A DNA stretch of 64,000 nucleotides from Allacma fusca. Taxonomy: Eukaryota; Arthropoda; Collembola; Symphypleona; Sminthuridae. Shown piece by piece: positions 23,495-33,989 of the stretch. Location: contig OX359247.1 in assembly GCA_947179485.1 (NCBI GenBank), forward strand, positions 38,974,801 through 39,038,800, in the 5' to 3' direction. Under the pieces are notes generated by a model. The model was not told the origin of the DNA. It did not search any database and was given only the letters and a program-made list of their open reading frames with translations. Position 1 is the first letter of the stretch. Each line of letters starts with the position of its first letter. Position numbers and translations under genes: made by a program.

Positions 23495-26400
23495 ATGAGT
23501 GCCTCAGGGTTTGTCCCTTTGGATGTTCGTAGGAAGCTGCAGGTTCTTCTGCTGATTCGTCACGGAAGTGTAAGTTTTATTGATTGATTTAATCCTGGTG
23601 TAATTCTGTTTATTTTAATAGAAATAAAGTTAAGTTAAAAAATATTTTGATTGAAGAGTTCATTAGGTGTTTTTATATTGTAGACAGCAATCGCTTATTC
23701 GTATGTGTTTCTGTACTGTCCTGTTAATTGTCACTGACTGTCTTTGCAGCTCGGGCGGGATGTATCTTGCGTCCATGATGACTACAAAGTGTATTACAAG
23801 GAGTTCATTGAACCTGGCATGTACAATTTTAGGGACTGGGAAACGCTTCTGAAGTCTATTCCAGAAGTGGAAGTGAAAAGATCTAAGAGATGTAAAATAG
23901 TTTCTGCAAAACTTGTTACACATGAATTTGCACTGGAATTGTTGTCCCGACTGTTCCCTTCGGAGGATCCCTCTGATGGAGTTACCGATCAAGTCATGGG
24001 TATATCCCCCGAACCAGATTTTTCCGTAGATTCGTTCGTCGATAACTTGCTGGCTGATAATGCTACTGCTGTTGATGGAGGTCAGAGTGCGGATAGAAAT
24101 TTTCAAGCAGGAGAAAATCGTCAGGAAAATGTAACGTCATCTTGCCCAGATTTTCCTGTAACTTTCGAGAGGATTTCGAAGGTAGAAGTCAGTTCGCTGG
24201 TTTCCCCATTTCTTCCGGGACAATCGGTTGTTGCGGCGGCAGATTCTGGTAGTCCGTCATCTCATGAGGGTGAAGATGATCATGATGAGGAAATAATTCC
24301 TTCGACCTTAGATGTCAGTAGTGAGTTATTAAATGGCGGTAATACAGAGGGAACCAGCGGCGAAGAAAGTCTACGTGGGAAAGTGATGTCAGTAGTAAAT
24401 TCCGACAGTCAGGCATATGGGGAAAGGGACGAAATCGAAACTATTGCGGATTCAGTTAAGGAGGATACGCCCGCAGCGTTTGTTCAGGAAGAATGTGACG
24501 ATGACATCCAAGTGGTGTACGAAGCTATTACTACATTACCTACCTCTCAGTCGACTCCCACCGTCCCTGTTATGAAGCGTAGCCCATTTGATGTTATTCC
24601 TCGTAAATGTACATTTCGACCGCATAGGAAGGGATCTTCTAGAATTAGTGCTGGAAACAACAATGGAGTTACCCTCGAGCGTTTGAACTTTAAAGCCGAT
24701 GTTATGTGTAATAAAAATCTTGTGAACGTGAATAATCACACCGCCACGGCTCAGCTTCAAGCCCAACCTTGTGAGCGTACAAATGAAGAAGAAATGGTAA
24801 AGGTGGAGGTCAAAGAAGAAATAATAAAGGTGAAAGTCAAAGAGGAAATAATAAAGGTGAAAGTCAAAGAAGAAATAATAAAGGTGGAGGTCAAAAAAGA
24901 AATAGTTAACGTAGAAGTTAAGACTGAATGTTCTAACGACGAACAGTCTGTTAGAGCCACTGTTAGTCAACCAAAAAAGTCGGAGTCGGAAGAATTAAAA
25001 GTTCAGTCAATAAAAGCTGATCAGTTATACACTCCCGCTGTTAACGGTGCGCATTATCAAAGTCATTCTAGCCCTACCGGAATAAACGATGATAATCAAA
25101 ACACCGTAGGTGCTGGTGAACCTCCAGCTCTAGATTCTTTCTGCAGAACACGTACTTCCGTATGTGAAGTTCAAGATCCCGTCGAAATTGAAGGATGTTA
25201 CCCTAAATATATAAATGTAACCCCAGCTACAGTTCCTGACGAATTGCCAGAGATTAATTCTGTGATCATCGATGTTGCTTCACTTGGAGATTCTGTTGAA
25301 GCGCCAAAGAATATTACCATATTTCCCGAAGACACGCCACCTCCGTTGGATGTGCCTGAGAAAAATTCCAAAGTAATAAATAAAACCCCAGATCCTGACG
25401 AAATATCGGAAACGGCGAAAATCCCCGGAATAACTGCAGAAGCGCTAGATCTTGTGGTGGCACCTGTTGATGTTCCGATGGGTGCATCTGTAAGTACATG
25501 TTGTCCTTCAGATATTCCAGAAAAGAATGGCGGTCGCAGTTCCTCGTCAGACTGTACGAGCGACACTACTTCTCATTTGAGTGATTCCAGCAGCAACTCA
25601 TCGTTCTCGGATTATGACTTTTGGGGACCTTCGAATTCTAATATTGCAAGACTGTCAAAGAGAAAAAACGGCCGAAATGACCACTTCATGGAAGAATCTG
25701 TCCAAAAGAAGACTGAAGGCAATAGTGACGAACTTGGTATCGACAACTCGTCCAAGCATATAAATAATACCATAATCAGAACGCAACTTCCCAAGAGCAA
25801 CCTCCCTCTCAAACGTCCGGTGGAAACTCCACCCGCAGCATCTTCGGTGGGACGGAAAAGGCAGAAAAGAGTCACTCCCGGAGCAAGTACTTTAAAGGGG
25901 ACATGTAGAAGCACAGTTGCTAATAATTCCTTAACTGAGATGGCATGGTTTAAACGAGATACAACGAAATCGGTACACGCAAGGTTTGTTGATTATTTTG
26001 CCATTATTGAGCATAATCGTGTCTCCGCGGAACCTTACCTAGATCGGGAAGCATCAAATGAATTCGTTGAGGTGGAAGGTTATGGTTATAACGTACATGC
26101 CAAGCAAATTAGTGAGATGCGGAATAACAAGGTGAATGCCGTAATAATTTTGTATTAACAAAGAACTTGAAAAGTAACAAAATATGTGTTGATATTTGAT
26201 TGAAAAGAATTGCAGTTTAAATATTTTGTACTTTTTATAGAATCCAAATATATTGTGCTTCCATCCGTTCTGGAGCCTTACTCCTCAGTGCAAGAAAACT
26301 TCATTTGCTAATTTGTGGAAAAGTGATGAAATTCCAAAGCTTAGTTACGATGCAATACAACTTCTAAATGTAGATGCAGACACTAACTATTCGCTCTCAT

Positions 26401-29400
26401 CTCAAGAGACAAATTTTCAGCTGAACTTTGTCAGCTCATATGGCAAGTTTGAAGAGTAAGTTCACTTTAGAATTGTGATGGATGTGCCGGTATTTTAAAT
26501 TATATTTTGTACAGTTGTTTTATGACTGGTAATATTATTTTTTACATTTACTTATAGATACTTCATTTGGAGGAATGGAAGCAAATACAAAGGCTTCGGG
26601 TTAATGCCAACGGGATCAAGCACGGACGAAACAACCAGATCGCCTGACCTCTATTACAATAATTTCTTACCGTTTGCAGGTATATTAAATACAACATATA
26701 ACTGGCAGCAACATGCAATGATTGCTAGTTCTGTAGGTCAAATCAATTGCTTCATTATGCCTATTTCTTGTTGGCAGGGACTTGCCAAGTAAATATTATG
26801 GAACCAAGCACCAGGATTGAATTTACAGAATTTGTGCAATCTAACTTACCGTCTTGCTGTTCCGGTCTTGACATATTCGTGGCTAATGGAGTAAGCGACA
26901 TTCGATTATTGAAATTTTAGTTTCGAATTCACTGTTTACAATTTTATTGATTAGATATTGTTATCGGATTAAATTATGGTATGTTTATAGCGCAATATGC
27001 ATATAGTTATTGTATGTTTGTTTCATTTTCCGATGGATTTAGATAGGTGATCCTTCAGTTAAGCACCGCCCCCAAGACATCTGCTTAACTCAGTTTCTAT
27101 TAGCGTTAACACTGCTCCGCGAAGGAGGGAATTTTATTCTAAAAGTAGAAGACACTTTGACTTGCTTTGGAGTGAATTTACTCTTCCTTATGTCTCGGTG
27201 CTTTGTGGAAATAGCTATTCATAAACCTTTGAGTGCTTTCCCTGGGGAGCGGTTTATCATCTGCAAAAGTAGACTACATGCTGGGGAAGTTGAAACCGTG
27301 CGGAAGTTCTTGGAGCGCTGTTATAATCGCGTTGTTGAGGTTCGCTGGTCCAATGGAATAGGAGAAATCACCAGACTTTTTGCGCTTAATGCCAAAGACT
27401 TTTTCGAATGTCATGATTCAGATTTTTTGGATTATGTCAAAATGAGGAACAATACGTGAGTATAAATATCTTTTTTATGTAGCCACATTAACTGAAATGA
27501 TGTCTTTGCAACTTATTGTTAATACAGACTAAACCAGTAAGATTTGACTTGTTTGTATGCATAATCTGTGTATATGAGTCTAATATGCTGGGACTTTTCG
27601 GAGTTTAATTTTCTGATGAAAGTTTCACCGTACGGAACAGACTGGTAGAACTAAATATTTTGGTTAGCTTCAATTATCGCTCATTTATTCCTTAACACGC
27701 CATTAGACTTGGTATTTAGGTGCTTTAAAGCACTATTGTATGTACAGTGTTTTCGTCCACATCTAGGAAGTTAAAAAATCCTATTTTGACTGTTCCACAG
27801 TATCACAGTATCACAGCATCAATTGTCCTTTGGAATTCCAAGCTACGATAGAGGGCAGAACTGTCCTCGTGGCAATGGAGTGTGCAAACAAGCATTCTCG
27901 TATTATTGCCACTGTCTTTCGCTTGTAAATCGGGAATCTATAATTCCGTTATATACAATTTAATTCTAATACTAAACATAATTTTCAGTGTTGCAACTAC
28001 AGAATGGGACGAATGGGATCGTTTCAAGACAAAGGCAAAATTAGTAACATCTAAAACGCATAAGGAATCATTGTTGTTGGATTTAGCTGCAGAGAGAAAT
28101 CAGATTTGGAAGATTTGGAGTTCTAATTCCAAACCGGAGATTTACTGGAAATCCGTATTTGGAAATAGTGATGCCGGTAAAGTTGGTTGTAGCGACTTGA
28201 ATATTTTCGAAGTTTGTCTATTTTTTAAATGGTTTGTTAAAAATGTATTTCATATTTAATTTTTCAGGAATAATTCTAGATAGATCAGAAAAGAGTGTCA
28301 TGACAGCCGTGAAGCGCTTTAATTCACCACTGGGACATATGAATCAGTGGAAATTCGTTCCATCTAGTGGATCCAATAATCGTTTTATAATTTCGGGTAG
28401 GTTTTATTAAATACAGAATACAGAGCTAACTTACATAATTAATTCAATTACAAATTACAACTACTCTGTTTGATATTGTAGCATGTGAAGATGTGGTATA
28501 CAAATACCAGGACAAATCTTGGAAGATAATTCCACATCTCCAACTCACCAAGGGAACCGTATTATATGGTGAATTAATTCAGAGTGCTTCTACATCCCGT
28601 GTTCTCAATATAATTGATGCTGCTATGATAGGGCTTGAAGATATTCGGCATTTGAGCTTTAGTGAACGGTGACTTATATTTAATATTTTTACTATTTTTA
28701 CTATATAATTAATTGCACTCTGTGGTTTTAGCCGTTTGAAATCTACATGTTTCATATTGGGATTTAAGTTTTGGTTGGTGAAATATTTTTAGCCGTATAT
28801 TTCTGTTGAACGTGTGTTTTTGACTTGTACATTACAGAAGAGATTACTGTGTGAGTTTCGCGAATGATATGGATACCCCTGTGAATTTGGAGTACCGTGT
28901 AATTTGCGCTGATTTGATCAACTTAAGAGAGCTTAATTCCTTTCTAGCTGAGTAAGGCCTAATATTTTATGTTTAACACTATTACAAGTTGAAGCGACAG
29001 CGTTTATAAGTACTCGTTATTTCTTGTTTATTTTTTGCGTTTTCATTCAACCTTGGATTGTCTTCAGAGTTGCAGATGCAAAAGAAAAGGGAAAATTTAT
29101 TTTCCGGAATTCCGGTAACCAACTGATGGATTCTGTAACCAATAAAAATACACTTGTGGAGTTTAGGGCTGTTGAAGTGTTGCTTTTGAAAACTAGAAGA
29201 GCTCCGGTGGAGGAATATGCAGACGATGCTGGGAGTAGTAATGTTGGAACCGGCGACTTCGGGTAAGGTTTAACCATAAACTTTATATGGTTACAGGTTA
29301 CTGCATTTTAAAACAGTAATTGATTATGTGTTGGTTCAAAAGAATGTATAGAATTCTTTATTTGTGAATAATATTTTAGTTTAGTATAAGCTTTAAGTGA

Positions 29401-29590
29401 TGTTCCTAAATGAATTGAAGAATTTAAAAATTTTATCTTTGTACATAGATTTCTGATGCGAAATCGCTTGTTCTGGGAATGGAACCCTAGGTCGGACCTT
29501 AACGTGATGGCTACGGATATGTGTAGTGAATTTGCTGAAGATTTTGCAACCGCTCTTGTTGAATATTTAGCCGAACACGCTAAGAATTAA
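23495..29590 (+). CDS. LOTUS-domain / degenerate CMTR1-like methyltransferase fusion, copy B (complete)
   Basis: Twelve exons join in frame to 1,424 residues: 23495-23569, 23750-26131, 26241-26455, 26558-26679, 26778-26890, 27043-27455, 27989-28176, 28268-28396, 28482-28668, 28838-28951, 29068-29262, 29449-29590. Residues ~9-85 resemble a LOTUS/OST-HTH domain (D-V-R-R-K-L-Q, D-D-Y-K-V-Y-Y, F-R-D-W-E-T-L-L-K-S-I-P-E-V). A ~700-residue acidic, Ser-rich linker follows, holding a 27-bp tandem repeat. Residues ~820-1110 form a CMTR1-type FtsJ fold (E-Y-F-I-W-R, K-G-F-G-L-M, E-G-G-N-F-I-L-K, F-G-V-N-L-L, P-G-E-R-F-I-I-C-K). The rest matches the CMTR1 guanylyltransferase-like domain, with a C-terminal R-L-F-W-E-W. 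The G-patch and WW domains of vertebrate CMTR1 are not seen. The SAM motif reads V-S-S-Y-G-K-F and the tetrad Asp is Asn (F-V-A-N-G), while the second Lys and the Glu remain. RNA binding without methyl transfer is inferred. Confidence 0.88.
24800..24928 (+). repeat. 27-bp in-frame tandem repeat coding K-V-x-V-K-E-E-I-I units
   Basis: Four full 27-bp units (24800-24826, 24827-24853, 24854-24880, 24881-24907) and a partial fifth (to 24928) lie in the linker of copy B. Each unit codes nine residues of the form K-V-(E/K)-V-K-(E/K)-E-I-(I/V). With the base before the first unit, the stretch holds seven psi-K-x-E sites (V-K-V-E, three V-K-E-E, I-K-V-E, V-K-K-E, V-K-T-E), the consensus for SUMO attachment. 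Copy A has no such array. Confidence 0.85.
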
Positions 29591-29649
29591 GTACACTGGA
29601 GGACAAAAGGAGCTGTTCTCAGATGCGTACATAGCATCGTTATTATTTT

Positions 29650-29655
29650 AATAAA
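29650..29655 (+). promoter_or_regulatory. candidate polyadenylation signal of LOTUS/CMTR1-like copy B
   Basis: AATAAA lies 60 bases after the stop codon, on the coding strand. Confidence 0.65.
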
Positions 29656-31387
29656 TTTATAACTTCATAAATTTTGTACTAAATACCCAGTATGACGTCG
29701 AGCTACTTCTTTAAAGATCGTCTACTTAACGTCAGTTAGTTTTAAATCAACGTTATTACCACAGTTTTCAGAGCATTGTTTAATTTTGAATCGGTCTCGT
29801 CCGAACGTTGTTGCATGTAGTTAGATGGCATATAGCCTTATTGCTGAAAGTTTCATGACATCCGTTGATCTGAGTTGTCATGCAAAGCTCACGCTGTTTT
29901 GTTAAAAATTTTGAAAGGATAGAAGTCGCTAAGTCATTTACTGTCTAATTTTTATATTGCGTCCGTTTATGTATTTTTAAAAGTTCTTAGTGCGTCTTTC
30001 TTTTAACATGTTAATTTAAAAATGATCGTAGTTGCTTGAACTTGGAATGTGTATGTATTTTTTTCCAGTTTGTCAATAATATTATTATTTCTCATTTTTG
30101 AAAACTTTGCTATTATAAATTTTTGTATGGAGATGTGCAACAAGACAAGTAATGAAAGTTGATGATACTCAGCGCAGTAATTGAAAGTATGTATGCTCCT
30201 ATATTTTTTCTAAGTCTCAAGATAATTATACTTGTGTGATGCTCATTATGCAATAATAAATCAAAATAATTATTTTTGGTAGTCTTATTGTAACATTATT
30301 ATTGTAAGCGCTGAAGTAGAATACTGGTGGAAGTACCTATGTTTAATGTTGTCGGTCCTCTCTTATTTACTTTTTTCTCGTAATTATGCAAAAGCTGGAA
30401 TGCTAGTATTAGTGATAGTGATTGGCTGCCGGTAGCGCTGGGTTGTCGTTGTCGGTGATATGAAATCAATCATAATCGCCAGGTCTCAAGTTTGTACTGC
30501 ATTGAATGCCATATATCTGTATGTATTTGCCATGAAACTATACAGGTGACGAGGTGAATTCTTAAAATACTCGTTGGACTTCAACCATTAGCTGTCGCGA
30601 ACGTCTGGCGGAAATTAATATGACGGTATCGCATCGGCACTGTGCAGCGGTCCTTATTTTTAAGAACTTCCAGTCGAGGAAACCTTCTTCCGTAGACTTT
30701 CATTCAGCAACACCTGCTTACATTTGCCATTGAAGTAAATGTTACTGCAGGAAAGGCATTTAGAAGGTCTTTTTATAATTGAACTTAGCTGTCTCCTTTG
30801 CATTGCCTTAAAAATATTTGTTTTTGAACATTTTGGAGCATCTGTAATGGCATTTCTTTGACCGGAAATTGTGAAAAAATCAATTGATTGTACTTGTGTA
30901 TTTCATATTAAATTTTGAGGCTTGTATACTTTTACAGGATACCCGATTTTTAAAAAAATGGGTACATGAATCCTATTTAAGTTCAGTTTTTTTAAGTCCC
31001 AGGGTCATTTGTAAGTTGATTTTATATCATTCATCCCTAATTCATTCTGCAGTATCCTTAGCAAAAGGGCCGAGGGAAATTAATCTGTTGAAGTTGCCCA
31101 ACATACACACGTACTGGTTTCGAAGTCAGGCAAGTCCATTTATGTAATACCATGTACATAATAAAATACACATGCATTTACATGCTATAAGGAACTTGTT
31201 TTGGACCTGAAATTTCTCAGTATAGTACCTCATTAAATTCATGAATTTAGTTGGAGAGTGCCTAACAAAATTTATAGATTTAGATTATTGAGGTGACAGT
31301 TTGTGCTCGCAGAAGCAAAATGACAGTGAATATTTTGCGATTAAAATTACAGTTCCCTTTTTACAGATTTGAAGTCCATCATTCAGA
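29656..31387. other. intergenic stretch, no recognised gene
   Basis: AT-rich sequence between two co-directional genes. It should hold the promoter and any non-coding first exon of the small zinc-finger gene; a tttttacag acceptor-like site lies about 20 bases before that gene's start codon. Confidence 0.45.
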
Positions 31388-32459
31388 ATGGCTTCAGAAA
31401 TTCCCTCATCAACATTCCAACGGAGCGAGGAAGAGAGTCGTTGGTCTGGGACTTCCGTACCAACTCCAGGAAGGTCTCAACAAGACCATCCCGATTTCTC
31501 AAATACAAACAATTTCGGAACTATAAAGCTATTCTTGGTAAAAAATTTCCAGCAAATGACCAAGAATTTCGAACAAATGAAATCCATTCACCAGGAAACC
31601 AATCGAGTGCTGAGTGCCCATTATGAGCAGCTCCTAGAGGTTCGAAAATACGTGGACGAGGTCGGCCAGGCCAACTGGAATGAGATCAATGGACTGAAGC
31701 AAACAGTCAACCATTTCCGTGAGCAGTGTAACATTCGATTAGAAAATTTGGAAACGCGAACAAATACTCCTCCAACTGATGCCCTTGGGCATAGAAAGTA
31801 AGTACCCATCAATATATACGAATATTGTTGAAATTATTAACACACTCTAAATAGCCTGTTGATAAATAAATGAACTTGAAATTGTACTACAGCGGAGATG
31901 TCCATGAGATATTTAGCTTTGAAGTAATAATTATCAATATTATGTACGGTTAAACCATTTATTTTGTTTTTTTTTGTACAGAACGACAATGAAACCGACA
32001 GACATTCATTTGTATTCTCACGTTGCCCCATCTATAGACGGTCCATTTCAATCTCAAGCAAGTACTCCTCAAGCAACTGGCCCTTCAGTTTTAAGAACCA
32101 TTCCAAAAAAAGGTTACAGACTGATAAAAAGATAAAATATTTTAAAATCTTGACTCACTTCCCCACTCCTTTTAATACCCTTTCAATTTTTACTACCCTC
32201 ATTGTCTTAAAACTTACTCGCCTTAAAATTTAACCCCTTCCCAGCAGTGTGATGAGACAATTCTTAATGAAAGGAATTCCAAATTCTTCCCTAACAATAA
32301 CTCTATATATTATAATTTTTAGGACAAGGACCGGAGAAGACTCCCAGTCAGCGGAAACAGTGCCCTTGTTGCGGGAAATCCCTCAAGAAGTCTTATCTCT
32401 GGAAGCACAAAAAATATCATTGCAGTGCCGCCAGGGAATACAGTGAGCTCCCAATCTGA
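31388..32459 (+). CDS. small coiled-coil protein with C-terminal C2H2-like zinc finger, function unknown
   Basis: Three exons (31388-31797, 31982-32112, 32323-32459) join in frame to 225 residues. I do not recognise the family. The first exon has a Ser/Glu-rich start, then a helical, heptad-like segment (residues ~45-125, rich in Q, E, K, L) likely to form a coiled coil. The middle exon is Pro/Ser/Thr-rich. The last exon carries C-P-C-C-G-K-S followed eleven residues later by H-K-K-Y-H-C, a single C2H2-like finger with extra cysteines, 12 residues from the end. A nuclear or DNA/RNA-binding role is possible but not shown. An earlier exon joined at the tttttacag before the ATG cannot be excluded. 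Confidence 0.65.
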
Positions 32460-32507
32460 ACACTGTATAGAGGCCATAGTGCCCTATACTCTAGACCATT
32501 AAATTAA

Positions 32508-32513
32508 AATAAA
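32508..32513 (+). promoter_or_regulatory. candidate polyadenylation signal of the small zinc-finger gene
   Basis: AATAAA lies about 49 bases after the stop codon. Confidence 0.55.
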
Positions 32514-33148
32514 TTATAAAAAAATGTATTTCCTTGAGTTCATTTTTGATCATGGGGTATTCTGCAGCTGCAACGCTGCAAGTAAGTATTTAGCTCTAAC
32601 TACACTCTCACCCCTCCCCCATCCCTAACTTCCATTATTACTCAATTCAGTCCCACCAATTATTATTCCTGTCAACGGCACAAGAATAATAATAATTCCT
32701 GATGTAATCAAGCAATAATAAAGGCTACTCGCGAAAAACATTAATTAATTAATGTGAATATACACTGCGTGTTCATTTATTCGCTCAAACTCTTTATTCA
32801 TGCCGCTTAAATTCTTCAACGACGAGTACTTACTGTATACAATCATGTAGGAAAAAATTAATTAAGTATATGGCATTGCATAAGTGCAAGTTTCCTTTTA
32901 ATTTAAGTATTATTACTTCCAACCTTCCAACAGTACTTAATTATATAGACGAAGGGACAAAATGAACACAGGCATTTTTGATTAGTAGTTCTTATGTAAA
33001 GGATCTTGGGGATGTGTAAAAATCATATTTATTTTTTAATAATAAAATTATTGCAGTTAAAGACATTTCCTGGACTCCCTTACAATACAATCAATGCAAT
33101 GCTCTCGCTCCATTTCAGAAATAGCCACGGCACATAATGCATATAATA
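32514..33148. other. intergenic stretch, nothing recognised
   Basis: AT-rich sequence with no coding potential, between the zinc-finger gene and a hAT-type element. Confidence 0.5.
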
Positions 33149-33156
33149 GTAAGCAG

Positions 33157-33623
33157 TAGGGATGCCAATGGTCTGGTCCGGACCATTAATAATGGTCCGT
33201 TATTGGTCTGGTCCGGTCTGGTCCTAGACTTGTATGGTCTGGTCCGGTCTGGTCTAACACTTGGACCAGACCAGATACAATTGGTCCAGCTTCAGGACCA
33301 GACCAGACCAGACCACAGGACCATGGTCCCAAAAGTACGCAAAATAAAAATTTATGAGCTAACGAAATCCTGTGGAACAAATTAAAAATGTCATTTCTGA
33401 GGATAAAAAAAAATTTGACTGGATAAAATGTGATTATTCAATTGCTCTGAATGGTTTTCTGGACCATGGTCCGGACCATGGTCTTTGGTCTGGTCTGGTC
33501 CGAATGACTGGATCAGACCACTGGTCTGGTCCGAAAAACTGGACCAGACCAATGGTCTGGTCTGCGCTTTGGACCAGACCAGTTTCATAAAATCTGGATC
33601 AGACCAGACCATTGGCATCACTA
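33157..33623. mobile_element. non-autonomous hAT-type element made of GGTCTGGTC iterations, 8-bp target duplication
   Basis: The ends are terminal inverted repeats TAGGGATGCCAATGGTCTGG and, reversed, TAGTGATGCCAATGGTCTGG, one mismatch in the first 20. TAGGGATG-type ends are known from hAT elements. The 8-bp sequence gtaagcag flanks both ends (33149-33156 and 33624-33631). Inside, each arm is largely ggtctggtc/gaccagacc and ggtccggacc units in both orientations, around an AT-rich centre (33335-33450). No transposase is encoded. It lies 367 bases upstream of the CNOT11 start codon. Confidence 0.88.
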
Positions 33624-33631
33624 GTAAGCAG

Positions 33632-33989
33632 GAAAATGCATAGAGTACTGTAAAGCAAGTGTTTGTATGTATAGTGTGGGCTTAAGGCTGAGGGGTATGG
33701 TATGATGGAGCATGGAGCAAAAGCAGCTGGCGCTGAGGAACACTTGTCTGGCGTGAAATACAAAAGTCGGGATTATTTCATGGGCTTATGCATTTTTTAA
33801 ATGTCCATAATTTTGTGTACTCAATTAACCAGTGAATTAAGCTACTTACAATAATTAAAAGATGCCAGTCTACTATTGGGATATTAATTACAAGCTATAA
33901 TTATTTTTATTTATAGTGTATTTTGTTATTTATCAAAAGTTAATGTTACCAATAATTATTGAGTTACAAGAATCCTTCTGAAAAAAAAA
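33632..33989. other. CNOT11: CNOT11 upstream region
   Basis: Non-coding AT-rich sequence directly before the CNOT11 start; it should hold the promoter and 5' UTR. An A-rich run abuts the ATG. Confidence 0.5.

Noticed and set aside
24536-24970. Hydrophobic minus-strand frame rich in Phe/Tyr across the copy-B repeat
   Set aside because: It is the antisense of the K/E-rich 27-bp repeat and not a membrane protein gene.
23495-29590. Viral origin of the FtsJ-like methyltransferase
   Set aside because: Twelve introns and full-length correspondence to animal CMTR1, including the guanylyltransferase-like domain, argue for a eukaryotic gene.
33157-33623. Regular short repeats resembling a CRISPR-like array
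   Set aside because: The units occur in both orientations without spacers of constant size and lie between transposon-type inverted ends with an 8-bp target duplication in a eukaryotic genome.
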